Source of the DNA: Chloroflexota bacterium
GTDB taxonomy: Bacteria > Chloroflexota > Anaerolineae > Anaerolineales > UBA4823
Length of the DNA: 17,269 nucleotides
Direction of reading: 5' to 3'
Assembly (NCBI GenBank): GCA_030669775.1
Contig: DAOVCZ010000018.1
Location: 1-17,269, forward strand
Within the stretch, counting starts at the first letter, position 1. Every line of letters starts with the position of its first letter. Both the position numbers and the translations under genes were made by a program. The notes beneath the pieces are model-generated. The model was not told where the DNA came from and did no database searches. It saw only the letters and a list, made by a program, of their open reading frames with translations. Of the stretch, positions 1-6,693 are shown piece by piece.

Positions 1-696
1 CAGTGCAGCCAGATGCAGCGGCTCGCGTCCATCAATCCGTTCCTCGATCAATCTCACCACACGCGCCAGTGATTTCTTGCGCGTGCGAACTCGTTCTATC
101 GATTCAACTGCTCCCTCACGGATCTCCAGGATCGGTTTAAAGTTCATGGCCGTACCCAGAAATTTAGCTCCTCCTCCGATGCGCCCTCCACGGTGAAGGT
201 ACTCCAGCGTGTCCACTGCGAAAACCACCCCGGTCATGGGTTTAGCTTTTTCTACAACTTCTTTACACTCCGCCAGAGTTGCTCCCTCTTTGGCCGCCCG
301 GGCAGCCATCAGTGCCTGCCACCCTAAACCCATCACTATTGATTCTGAATCAAACACTTCGATCGCTGCACCGGGGTACATATCCTTGACTTGGTTGGCT
401 GATTCAACCGTCCCAGATAATTTAGGAGAAATCAACACCGCCAGAATATCATACCCATCATCTAATAATTTCCCAAAAATCTTTTGAAATGAGGCCGGCG
501 TAACCTGTGAGGTAGTTGGGTGGATCGGGTCTGTCTCTAAGCGATCATAAAACTCACTGGGTTGGATGTCGACCCTGTCCTCCAGTGTCTCTTCACCAAA
601 GATCAGCACCAGCGGCGCCTCCCACAACGGATACTGCTCCATGATGTCGTTGGGGATATTGGCCGTGCTGTCCGTCACAATCGCGACTTTTGACAT
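1..696 (-). CDS. DegV family protein (fatty-acid binding, FakB-like), C-terminus cut by window edge
   Basis: The reading frame is open from an ATG at 696 to the left edge (232 codons). It begins MSKVAIVTDSTANIP, the typical DegV opening in which the TDSTA loop lies at the ligand pocket. TTSQVTPASF (about residue 55) and the SGT motif (SPKLSGTVESAN, about residue 90) are further DegV hallmarks, and the HRGGRIGGG segment near residue 170 also fits. DegV/FakB proteins bind a fatty acid and, in organisms with a FakA kinase, present it for phosphorylation; no kinase is visible here. Family members are about 280 residues, so roughly 50 are missing beyond the edge. A clear ribosome site, AAGGAG, lies at 706-711 upstream of the ATG and supports this start. 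The family is firm; the cellular role is inferred. Confidence 0.93.
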   Translation of the reverse strand, partial: MSKVAIVTDSTANIPNDIMEQYPLWEAPLVLIFGEETLEDRVDIQPSEFYDRLETDPIHPTTSQVTPASFQKIFGKLLDDGYDILAVLISPKLSGTVESANQVKDMYPGAAIEVFDSESIVMGLGWQALMAARAAKEGATLAECKEVVEKAKPMTGVVFAVDTLEYLHRGGRIGGGAKFLGTAMNFKPILEIREGAVESIERVRTRKKSLARVVRLIEERIDGREPLHLAAL

Positions 697-1135
697 AATA
701 AGTGTCTCCTTACAATTTAATAGGAAGAATTATGAAGGATAAATACATCTCCGTAGTATATTTAACCCCCTGGGGTAAGAGAAGTTACTCGAGGTAAATC
801 GGGCTGAATTTTTGATATAAACTCGGGTACAAGGAATATCAGCAACATTGTCGGGAACGGCAGCTTGAGGGTGATAAAAATACGCTAAAAGGATGACCAC
901 TTTGGTTGCCTGTGTTTTATACTATTTCAACGCATTCACCTGCATTTCGATTTTCTCTTCTTTTTTTTAACTCAAAAATCGCCGCTCCTCCGGTAAACTT
1001 CCTTGTCTCATATACTTCCCGAAATTATTGCGGGGTCTCTTAATTCCCTCCAGCCTCCCGCACCTCTTGACCATTCCCCTCTCCCACAGTACAATGCACT
1101 GCTACATAAAGCCAGTATCGTAAGGTTGATTTTAA
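697..1135. other. Intergenic region between divergent degV-like gene and ffh
   Basis: This 439 bp gap between divergently read genes contains no convincing protein gene. It holds the DegV ribosome site at its left end and the ffh promoter at its right end. It also contains a short inverted repeat (ACCCC-CT-GGGGT, about 765-776), an A/T-rich TATAAA-like element near 816-821 and an eight-T run at 961-968 with no GC-rich stem before it. I could not fold the 800-960 part into any riboswitch or small-RNA family I know. The degV promoter is not clear to me; TATACT on the minus strand at 755-760 has only a poor -35 partner. Confidence 0.6.
1067..1095 (+). promoter_or_regulatory. Sigma-70-type promoter for ffh
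   Basis: A -35 box TTGACC (1067-1072) and a -10 box TACAAT (1090-1095) are separated by exactly 17 bp. Each box differs from consensus at one position. Transcription would start near 1102, giving a leader of about 34 nt before the GTG start of ffh. Within it the AAGG at 1122-1125 serves as a modest ribosome site. Confidence 0.75.
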
Positions 1136-2458
1136 GTGTTTGAGAATCTCACCGACAGATTGAATGGAGTCTTCAAGCAGCTCAGTCGGCGCGGTAAGCT
1201 CTCTGAGAGCGATGTCGACGCCGCGATGCGCGAGGTGCGCCTGGCCCTGCTGGAAGCCGATGTGCATTACAGCGTGGTCAAGGATTTCATTGCTCGCGTT
1301 CGTGAACGCGCTGTTGGACATGAAGTCTCAAAAGCACTCAACCCTGCCCAACAAGTGATCAAGATCGTCAACGAAGAGCTGATCGCAACCTTGGGAGAAC
1401 CGGAACGTCTCAACCTGAGCGGACCCAAACCAAGGCTGATCATGCTGGTTGGTCTACAGGGATCGGGTAAGACAACTGCCGCTGGAAAGCTGGCTCGCCT
1501 GCTGCGATCTCAGGGGGAACGAGTGTTGCTCGTAGCTGCGGACCCTTACCGTCCAGCCGCGGTGACTCAGCTGGAAACCCTTGGTGAGAGCTTGAGCGTA
1601 CCTGTCTTCTCGGAAGCAGGAGTAGCTCCACCAGAGTTGACGGTCCATGCTCTCCAGAAAGGCGAGCTCGGCGGTTTTACCGTCCTTATCCTGGACACTG
1701 CTGGTCGTTCTCAGCTGGATGATCAGTTGATGGACGAATTGCAGGCGATCACCAGCCGTGTAGAACCTGCGGAGGTGCTCCTGGTAGTTGATGCTATGAT
1801 CGGCCAGGAGGCGGTCAATATCGCCACAGGCTTCCATGATTCTGTCCCACTGACAGGTCTGGTGCTCGCCAAGATCGACGGCGATGCGCGCGGTGGAGCT
1901 GCAATATCGATCCGTTCTGTTACCGGAGTGCCGATTAAATTCCTCGGCACAGGTGAAGGTCTGGAAGCGATCGAGGTCTTTGACCCCGACCGGCTTTCAT
2001 CTCGTATCTTGGGTATGGGTGACGTGCTGGGCTTGATCGAACGAGCGGAAGCTACCTTCGACGAGCAAACCGCCCGCGAGCAAGCGGAACGGATGATCTC
2101 GGGCGATTTTACCCTCGAAGATTTTGCGGATCAGCTGCGTCAGGTGCGCAGTATGGGATCGATTGGTCAGTTACTGGGTATGTTGCCCGGCGGCATGGGT
2201 CAAATTGCTAACCAGGTTGACCCGCAAGAAGCTGAGAAACAGCTCAAAAAAACTGAAGCGATTATCAGTTCCATGACACCTGGCGAGCGGAGAAAGCCAA
2301 AGATTCTCAATGCCAGCCGCCGCAGACGGATCGCCCGGGGTTCTGGCACCGAAGTACAAGATGTCAACCGCCTGCTCAAGCAATTTAAGCAGGCTCAACG
2401 CATGTTTAAGAGTTTGAGTAAGTCCGGAATGCGCGGCATGCCTCGCATTTTCGGTTAA
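1136..2458 (+). CDS. ffh: Signal recognition particle protein Ffh (SRP54)
   Basis: Ffh is the GTPase subunit of the bacterial signal recognition particle. It binds 4.5S/SRP RNA and signal sequences emerging from the ribosome and delivers them to FtsY at the membrane. At 440 aa it has the usual length. The N domain (about 1-95) starts MFENLTDRL. The NG GTPase domain has the P-loop GLQGSGKTT (106-114), AADPYRPAA (135-143), DTAGR (187-191) and the DGDARGGAA loop (248-256). The guanine-specificity motif reads AKID (245-248) where TKxD is usual, a mild change. The methionine-rich M domain follows from about 300 and includes LLGMLPGGMGQI. The start is a GTG at 1136 with AAGG about 10 nt upstream. 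It is the first gene of the ffh-rpsP-khpA-rimM cluster and has its own promoter. Confidence 0.97.
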   Translation: MFENLTDRLNGVFKQLSRRGKLSESDVDAAMREVRLALLEADVHYSVVKDFIARVRERAVGHEVSKALNPAQQVIKIVNEELIATLGEPERLNLSGPKPRLIMLVGLQGSGKTTAAGKLARLLRSQGERVLLVAADPYRPAAVTQLETLGESLSVPVFSEAGVAPPELTVHALQKGELGGFTVLILDTAGRSQLDDQLMDELQAITSRVEPAEVLLVVDAMIGQEAVNIATGFHDSVPLTGLVLAKIDGDARGGAAISIRSVTGVPIKFLGTGEGLEAIEVFDPDRLSSRILGMGDVLGLIERAEATFDEQTAREQAERMISGDFTLEDFADQLRQVRSMGSIGQLLGMLPGGMGQIANQVDPQEAEKQLKKTEAIISSMTPGERRKPKILNASRRRRIARGSGTEVQDVNRLLKQFKQAQRMFKSLSKSGMRGMPRIFG

Positions 2459-2480
2459 AATAATCCTTATTGAGAGGCAC

Positions 2481-2500
2481 CTATAGCTGTCAGGCTATAG
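2481..2500 (+). terminator. Weak hairpin after ffh, possible partial terminator
   Basis: A perfect 7 bp stem, CTATAGC (2481-2487) with GCTATAG (2494-2500), encloses a 6 nt loop and is followed by TTTATTG. The stem is AT-rich and the T-run is broken, so at most it would attenuate read-through from ffh into rpsP. It could equally be an RNA processing or stability element. Confidence 0.3.
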
Positions 2501-2520
2501 TTTATTGCTCGCTGAGCTGC

Positions 2521-2581
2521 ACCGGAGTTTCTGCGTGCCCTTCCACGCACCCCTCTGCCCCGGTCGTTTGCCCGGCAGAAA
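2521..2581 (+). promoter_or_regulatory. Structured region upstream of rpsP with mutually exclusive stems (candidate leader)
   Basis: Two arrangements compete. In the first, ACCGG (2521-2525) pairs with CCGGT (2560-2564) and encloses a perfect hairpin, TGCGTG (2532-2537) with CACGCA (2544-2549). In the second, TCTGCC (2554-2559) pairs with GGCAGA (2574-2579). TTTCTGC (2528-2534) with GCAGAAA (2575-2581) offers a third option. The region ends about 19 nt before the rpsP ribosome site (AAGGAG, 2600-2605). No T-run follows, so it is not a terminator. Ribosomal protein operons often carry such leaders, but I do not recognise this one; its function is inferred. Confidence 0.4.
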
Positions 2582-2615
2582 AATTGATGTTGATAATTGA
2601 AGGAGATTGAAATCT

Positions 2616-3476
2616 ATGGTTCGTATTCGTTTACGCCGTGTTGGTGGAAAGAAGCAGCCCAGTTTCCGCATTGTCGCTGCCGATAAAGAGAGTCCCCGTG
2701 ATGGTCGCTTTCTGGAAATTCTGGGTTACTATAACCCACGAACGGAGCCAGCAACCTTACAAATGAAAGAAGACCGTATTTATGATTGGATGAGCAAAGG
2801 TGCTCAGCCCAGTGATTCGGTGAAGAAGCTGTTTCGTTCAGCTGGTTTATTGGATAGATTTGCCCGTTTCAAGGAGGGTGAATCGATCGAAGTGCTGCTT
2901 GAAGAAGCTGAAGTAGCCGCTCAGGCGCGTGCTGGCAGCCCAAAGACCACTGGAGCTTCACCAACCAAGAAATCCAAACCTGAAGAGAAAGCAAAAGTTG
3001 AACCTGAACCCGAAGTTGAGGCCAAGACTGAAACTGAAGTAGAAGCTGCAGTTGAACCGGAAGTAGAAGCTGAAACGGAAGTTGAGCCGGAAGAGAAAGC
3101 TGAAGAAGAACCTGAAGCAGAAGCTGAGCCGGAAGAGGAAGCTGAAGAAGAACTTGAAGCAGAAGCCGATGTTGAGGCAGAAGCCGAAACGGAAGCTGAG
3201 CCGGAAGAGGAAGCTGCAGTTGAACCGGAAGTAGAAGCCGAAACGGAAGCTGAGCCGGAAGAGGAAGCTGAAGAAGAACCTGAAGTAGAAGCTGAACCGG
3301 AAGAGGAAGCTGAAGAAGAACTTGAAGCAGAAGCTGAAGCCGATGTTGAGGCGGAAGTTGAAACGGAAGCTGAACCGGAAGGGGAAACCGAAGAAGAACC
3401 TGAAGCTGAAGCTGAGCCTGACGTCGAAACTGAAACGGAAGAGGAAGCTAAATCGGAGTCTGAAGCTGGGGAATAG
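2616..3476 (+). CDS. rpsP: 30S ribosomal protein S16 with very long glutamate-rich C-terminal tail
   Basis: Residues 1-85 are a normal bacterial S16, a small-subunit assembly protein that binds 16S rRNA. It opens MVRIRLRRVGGKKQPSFRIV and includes SPRDGRFLEILGYYNP and SDSVKKLF. A lysine-rich linker (about 108-127) is followed by a low-complexity tail to residue 286, made almost wholly of E, A, P, V and T. Ordinary S16 has 80-90 residues; acidic extensions are known in some phyla, but this one more than triples the protein. I chose the ATG at 2616, which lies 10 nt after AAGGAG (2600-2605) and gives the conserved MVRIRL start. A TTG at 2607 would add three residues but sits 1 nt from that ribosome site. 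The S16 call is certain; the tail's role is unknown. Confidence 0.96.
   Translation: MVRIRLRRVGGKKQPSFRIVAADKESPRDGRFLEILGYYNPRTEPATLQMKEDRIYDWMSKGAQPSDSVKKLFRSAGLLDRFARFKEGESIEVLLEEAEVAAQARAGSPKTTGASPTKKSKPEEKAKVEPEPEVEAKTETEVEAAVEPEVEAETEVEPEEKAEEEPEAEAEPEEEAEEELEAEADVEAEAETEAEPEEEAAVEPEVEAETEAEPEEEAEEEPEVEAEPEEEAEEELEAEAEADVEAEVETEAEPEGETEEEPEAEAEPDVETETEEEAKSESEAGE
3045..3386 (+). repeat. Tandem duplication inside the rpsP acidic tail
   Basis: Two adjacent imperfect copies, 3045-3212 (56 codons) and 3213-3386 (58 codons), both begin with the codons for AAVEPEVEAETE and run through EEELEAEA and DVEAE to ETEAEPE. The second copy has a two-codon EA insertion and a few substitutions such as EEK to EEE. 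Within each copy there are shorter sub-repeats built on GAA/GAG-GCT and CCGGAAGAG. Thirty of the 56 residues in copy 1 are glutamate. The coding strand is strongly purine-rich through the array. Confidence 0.9.
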
Positions 3477-3531
3477 CGGTCAGTTAAGTTAGCAAATTCG
3501 TCGACCTTAAGCGGATAATCGGAGGTAAGTT

Positions 3532-3768
3532 GTGCAAGATTTAATCGAATACATCGCCCTTTCCTTAGTGGATGACCCACTTCAGGTTCGTGTGAGTCAG
3601 TATCGACATGGCCCCAATGTTGAATTACATTTACAGGTAGCTAAGGAAGATATGGGTCGGGTGATCGGAAAGCACGGTCGTGTCGCTAATTCAATGCGCA
3701 ATTTATTGAGGGTTGCCGCTGCTCGGGAGGGTAAACGGGCTTCGCTGGATATCATGGAACCGGAATGA
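3532..3768 (+). CDS. khpA: KH-domain RNA-binding protein KhpA
   Basis: This 78-residue protein is a single type-II KH domain, the normal size for KhpA (YlqC). The GxxG RNA-contact loop is GKHG at residues 46-49, within GRVIGKHGRVANSMRNLL. In other bacteria KhpA pairs with KhpB and binds RNAs, affecting cell division and elongation; the partner is not in this window. Translation starts at a GTG at 3532, with GGAGGT at 3521-3526 just upstream. Its position between rpsP and rimM is the conserved one in many bacteria and strengthens the call. Its stop codon overlaps the rimM start (ATGA), suggesting coupled translation. Confidence 0.93.
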   Translation: MQDLIEYIALSLVDDPLQVRVSQYRHGPNVELHLQVAKEDMGRVIGKHGRVANSMRNLLRVAAAREGKRASLDIMEPE

Positions 3769-4343
3769 AATCCATGCCATTTCCTATGCAACAAGATAGT
3801 GATTCAGGCTCGCCGACCCCCGGCGAGCCTGAATTCTTGGTGGTCGGTAAATTAGGAAAACCACACGGTCTTCATGGTGAGATCGTGATGGATGTATACA
3901 CCGATTTCCCTGAACGGTTGCAACAAGGCGTAACAGTCCTTGTTGGCCCACAATTCCTGCCGCTGCAGATAATCAAGCGTCGCCCTCACGCTCGAGGTTT
4001 GTTGCTGACTATTGATGGCTACCAGACCCGGGAAGGGGTTGCTGAACTTCGCAACCAACTTGTGTATGTCCGCACCGCTGATCGACCACAATTGGAGGCG
4101 GGGGAGTATTACCACCACCAATTGCTGGGATTACAGGTGATCGATGAAGAAGGCCGGTTATTGGGATCGATCGAGCGGATTCTTGAGACTGGTGCTAACG
4201 ATGTTTATGTGGTCAATGATGAATCTGGGGCTGAACTTCTTGTGCCAGCAATTGAGTCGGTGATATTGAAGATCGACTTGGATAACAATCAGATGCTTAT
4301 TCACCTGCTCCCAGGTCTTCTGCCGCAGGAAAGCTCTGCTTGA
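3765..4343 (+). CDS. rimM: Ribosome maturation factor RimM
   Basis: RimM binds ribosomal protein S19 and helps mature the 3' part of 16S rRNA in the 30S subunit. The N-terminal RimM domain starts at about residue 23 with EFLVVGKLGKPHGLHGEI, and the C-terminal PRC-barrel follows AGEYYHHQLLGLQV (about 110) and ends VPAIESVILKIDL. The length of 192 aa is slightly above the usual ~170, because 22 poorly conserved residues precede the domain. The ATG at 3765 overlaps the khpA stop codon (ATGA), which I take as the start by translational coupling; there is no strong separate ribosome site. Residues 13-24 are encoded by a perfect 14 bp hairpin. The usual downstream partners trmD and rplS are absent. 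Confidence 0.94.
   Translation: MKSMPFPMQQDSDSGSPTPGEPEFLVVGKLGKPHGLHGEIVMDVYTDFPERLQQGVTVLVGPQFLPLQIIKRRPHARGLLLTIDGYQTREGVAELRNQLVYVRTADRPQLEAGEYYHHQLLGLQVIDEEGRLLGSIERILETGANDVYVVNDESGAELLVPAIESVILKIDLDNNQMLIHLLPGLLPQESSA
3802..3834 (+). repeat. Perfect 14 bp inverted repeat within the 5' end of rimM
   Basis: The arms ATTCAGGCTCGCCG (3802-3815) and CGGCGAGCCTGAAT (3821-3834) are exact reverse complements around the loop ACCCC (3816-3820). The stem is GC-rich and would be very stable in the mRNA. It lies about 35 nt inside the gene and is in frame, encoding residues 13-24, just before the conserved domain. It is followed by TCTTGG rather than a T-run, so it is not a standard intrinsic terminator. 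Possible explanations are a translation-tuning hairpin or an inserted genomic palindrome. Confidence 0.9.
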
Positions 4344-4369
4344 CAGTGGAGAAAGTCCTGTGGTATTCT
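4340..4369 (+). promoter_or_regulatory. Strong sigma-70-type promoter for dprA
   Basis: A consensus -35 box TTGACA (4340-4345) overlaps the rimM stop codon. The -10 box TATTCT (4364-4369) follows after 18 bp and carries an extended -10 TGn (4361-4363). Transcription would begin near 4376, about 50 nt before the dprA GTG. A small GAAGG/CCTTC hairpin (4394-4409) sits just before the dprA ribosome site. Confidence 0.7.
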
Positions 4370-4425
4370 TTTCGCCATGTTTCTGTATTAAATGAAGGGA
4401 TTTACCTTCTTATAGGAGATTTTGG

Positions 4426-5553
4426 GTGAGTGAACCCCGCCAATATTGGGTGGCATTTTCTCTGGTCAAAGGCATTGGCGCTGTCCGCTTCCAGGCACTA
4501 TTAAATTTTTTTGGCGATCCGCAAATTGCCTGGGGTGCCCCCACTGAGGCTTTGAGGCAGGCTGGCCTCAGCGAAAAGGTCATCGAAAATGTGGTGGAGC
4601 TGCGTTCCGCGATCAACTTGGATCAGGTCTGGGAACAGCTCGAAGCGAAGGGAATCACCGTTCTGATTCAAACGGATGAGAACTATCCCCGTCGCCTGCA
4701 GGAGCTTGAACAACCTCCACCTGTCCTTTACATGCTTGGAGAGCTCACCTCAGAAGATGAATGGGCCGTAGCGGTGGTAGGAACCAGGCGTGTGACGGCC
4801 TATGGGAGGCAGGTTGCCGAAGATATCGCCGGTACATTGGCGAGAAATGGCATCAGCGTGATCAGCGGGTTAGCCCGTGGAATCGATTCGATTTCACATC
4901 AGGCAGCGCTTCATGCAGGAGGACGAACGATTGCAGTTATGGGTAGTGGTCTTGATCGCATATATCCTCCTGAAAATAGGCGCCTCGCTGAGCAGATAGC
5001 CGCCCATGGAGCTCTAATCAGCGATTACCCACCGGGTACGCCTCCCGAGGGTTCCAATTTCCCACCGCGTAATCGCTTGATATCTGGTCTGTCACTGGCT
5101 GTGGTAATTGTCGAAGCAGGTCAGACAAGTGGTGCATTGATCACAGCAGCTTTTGCTGCTGATCAGGGTCGTGAGGTATTTGCTGTCCCGGGAAACATCA
5201 CCTCTCCTGGGAGCAAGGGGACCAATCGCCTTATCCGAGACGGCGCTCAGCCTTTGCTGCATCCTGAGCAAGTTTTGGAAGCGCTGGAATTGACTATGGT
5301 CGCCGAGCAGCGTACTGCTCGTGTTCTCCTGCCAGCCGACGCAGTTGAAGCACAGCTCTTCGAGGCTTTGGGACGAGAGCCTTTGCATATTGACGAAATT
5401 CGCTCCCGCACTGATTTACCAATTGAGAAAGTGACGGCCACATTGGCGCTCATGGAGCTCAAAGGGATGGTGCGCCAGGTAGGTGGCATGCAGTACATCA
5501 CTCTGCGAGAGGAAAAAGAGGCATATCGGGACAATGATAAAATTGCTAGTTGA
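4426..5553 (+). CDS. dprA: DNA processing protein DprA (Smf)
   Basis: DprA binds incoming single-stranded DNA during natural transformation and loads RecA on it. The 375 aa fit the three-part architecture. The N-terminal helical region (1-105) contains a helix-hairpin-helix-like LVKGIGAVRF. The Rossmann fold (about 110-290) has VVGTRR (117-122), SGLARGID (147-154), MGSGLDRIYPPEN (172-184), NFPPRNRLISGLS (211-223) and GQTSGALITA (232-241). The C-terminal winged helix (about 305-365) is LFEALGREPLHIDEI and LMELKGMVRQVGG. The GTG at 4426 is preceded by GGAG (4415-4418). It follows rimM by 82 bp, with its own promoter. It suggests competence or at least ssDNA handling, though dprA is also found in non-competent bacteria. 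Confidence 0.96.
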   Translation: MSEPRQYWVAFSLVKGIGAVRFQALLNFFGDPQIAWGAPTEALRQAGLSEKVIENVVELRSAINLDQVWEQLEAKGITVLIQTDENYPRRLQELEQPPPVLYMLGELTSEDEWAVAVVGTRRVTAYGRQVAEDIAGTLARNGISVISGLARGIDSISHQAALHAGGRTIAVMGSGLDRIYPPENRRLAEQIAAHGALISDYPPGTPPEGSNFPPRNRLISGLSLAVVIVEAGQTSGALITAAFAADQGREVFAVPGNITSPGSKGTNRLIRDGAQPLLHPEQVLEALELTMVAEQRTARVLLPADAVEAQLFEALGREPLHIDEIRSRTDLPIEKVTATLALMELKGMVRQVGGMQYITLREEKEAYRDNDKIAS

Positions 5554-5555
5554 TT

Positions 5556-5580
5556 TCTGCCAGTAGGAAGCACTGGCAGA
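5556..5580 (+). repeat. 9 bp hairpin abutting the manC ribosome binding site
   Basis: TCTGCCAGT (5556-5564) and ACTGGCAGA (5572-5580) are exact complements around a 7 nt loop. The 3' arm runs directly into AGAGGAG (5578-5584), the ribosome site of manC, sharing three bases with it. No T-run follows, so it is not a terminator. It could limit or protect initiation of manC in the dprA-manC mRNA. Confidence 0.6.
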
Positions 5581-5589
5581 GGAGATAGA

Positions 5590-6678
5590 ATGTCAGAGAA
5601 TTATTATGCGGTGATCATGGCTGGCGGTGGGGGGACCCGCTTGTGGCCTCTCTCTCGTCAGTCACAACCGAAACAGATGCTGCGTCTGTTCGATGACCGC
5701 AGCTTGTTTCAAATCGCCGTTCAGCGTTTGGCTGGTATTTTTCCCCCCGACCGGATCCTGGTTGTCACCGTCGCTGATCAGGCTGTTGAATTGCATCAAC
5801 AAGCCCCTGAGATCCCATCTGAGAATATCCTTATTGAACCCAAACCTCGCGGCACCGCTTCCGTTATCGGCTTGGCGGGCATTGTTTTACAAGAAAGGGA
5901 CCCACAAGCGCTGATGGCTGTGCTCACCTCGGATCATTTCATTGGCAATGTGGATAAATTCCAGCGCATCTTACGGTCTGCGTTGCTTGTTGCCCAAGCT
6001 GGCTATTTAGTTACCCTGGGTATTGAGCCGACTCATCCGGCAACTGGCTATGGTTATGTTCAGCGAGGAGAATCTATCGGCATTTATCACGGATTGAACG
6101 CTTACCGTGTGCTTCGGTTTAAAGAAAAACCAGATGAAACCCAGGCCATTGAAATGCTTGCTTCTGGTGACCATGCCTGGAACTCAGGCATGTTTGTTTG
6201 GCAGGTCAACCAGATTATGGAGGAGTTCGCTCGCCAGATGCCTGACCTTACAACCAGACTGAAAAAAATTTCTCAAGCCTGGAATACACAAGACCGTGAA
6301 ATTGTCTTGGAACAGGAATGGTCTACGATCAAGACGGAGACCATTGATTATGGGATCATGGAAGGTGCACGAAGGGTCGCTGTTATTCCAGCGGAGGGGC
6401 TCAATTGGAGCGATGTCGGTAGTTGGGATACACTATTCGATGTTCTCACCCCCGATCAAGCTGGAAACATCGTTCTTGGGGGTCAGTATGTTGGCTTAGG
6501 GACTAGCGATTCTCTGGTTTATAACAACCAGGAGGACCGCCTGGTTGTCACCATAGGGATTGAGAATTTGATTGTTGTAGATACTGGTGATGTATTGCTA
6601 GTGTGCCGTAAAGATGAAGCTCAAAAGGTAAGACAAGTAGTTAGTCAGCTTCGAGCTGCTGGAGAGAAATTTATTTAA
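5590..6678 (+). CDS. manC: Mannose-1-phosphate guanylyltransferase (GDP-mannose pyrophosphorylase)
   Basis: This enzyme makes GDP-mannose from mannose 1-phosphate and GTP in the cytosol, supplying mannosyl, fucosyl or rhamnosyl units for glycans and glycolipids. The nucleotidyltransferase signature GGGGTRLWPLSR (12-23) with the following PKQ (27-29) is intact. Further family blocks are EPKPRGTA (82-89), TSDHFIG, the sugar-binding FKEKPD and WNSGMFVW. The end of the domain is marked by EGLNWSDVGSWDTL. At 362 aa it is the short form, without the phosphomannose isomerase domain of the ~470 aa bifunctional enzymes. ATG at 5590 follows AGAGGAG by 5 nt. It starts 36 bp after dprA, so co-transcription is likely although the functions are unrelated. 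Confidence 0.93.
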   Translation: MSENYYAVIMAGGGGTRLWPLSRQSQPKQMLRLFDDRSLFQIAVQRLAGIFPPDRILVVTVADQAVELHQQAPEIPSENILIEPKPRGTASVIGLAGIVLQERDPQALMAVLTSDHFIGNVDKFQRILRSALLVAQAGYLVTLGIEPTHPATGYGYVQRGESIGIYHGLNAYRVLRFKEKPDETQAIEMLASGDHAWNSGMFVWQVNQIMEEFARQMPDLTTRLKKISQAWNTQDREIVLEQEWSTIKTETIDYGIMEGARRVAVIPAEGLNWSDVGSWDTLFDVLTPDQAGNIVLGGQYVGLGTSDSLVYNNQEDRLVVTIGIENLIVVDTGDVLLVCRKDEAQKVRQVVSQLRAAGEKFI

Positions 6679-6693
6679 AGTGAGGTATGCATT

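Noticed and set aside
765..776. ACCCC-CT-GGGGT palindrome as an operator
   Set aside because: Only 5 bp per arm with no recognised regulator motif; such repeats occur by chance.
961..968. Eight-T run as a terminator of a small RNA
   Set aside because: The preceding 40 nt form no GC-rich stem; a T-run alone is not sufficient.
2607..2615. TTG start for rpsP three codons upstream
   Set aside because: It is 1 nt from the ribosome site; the ATG at 2616 has normal spacing and yields the conserved MVRIRL start.
2921..3580. A 219-codon serine-rich open frame on the minus strand opposite the rpsP tail
   Set aside because: It is the mirror image of the GAA/GAG/GCT repeats: reverse complements give serine and alanine codons and few stops. 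It has no ribosome site or family resemblance, and it overlaps a certain gene.
3802..3834. The rimM hairpin as an intrinsic terminator
   Set aside because: No T-run follows and the stem lies in frame inside the gene, whose downstream domain is intact.
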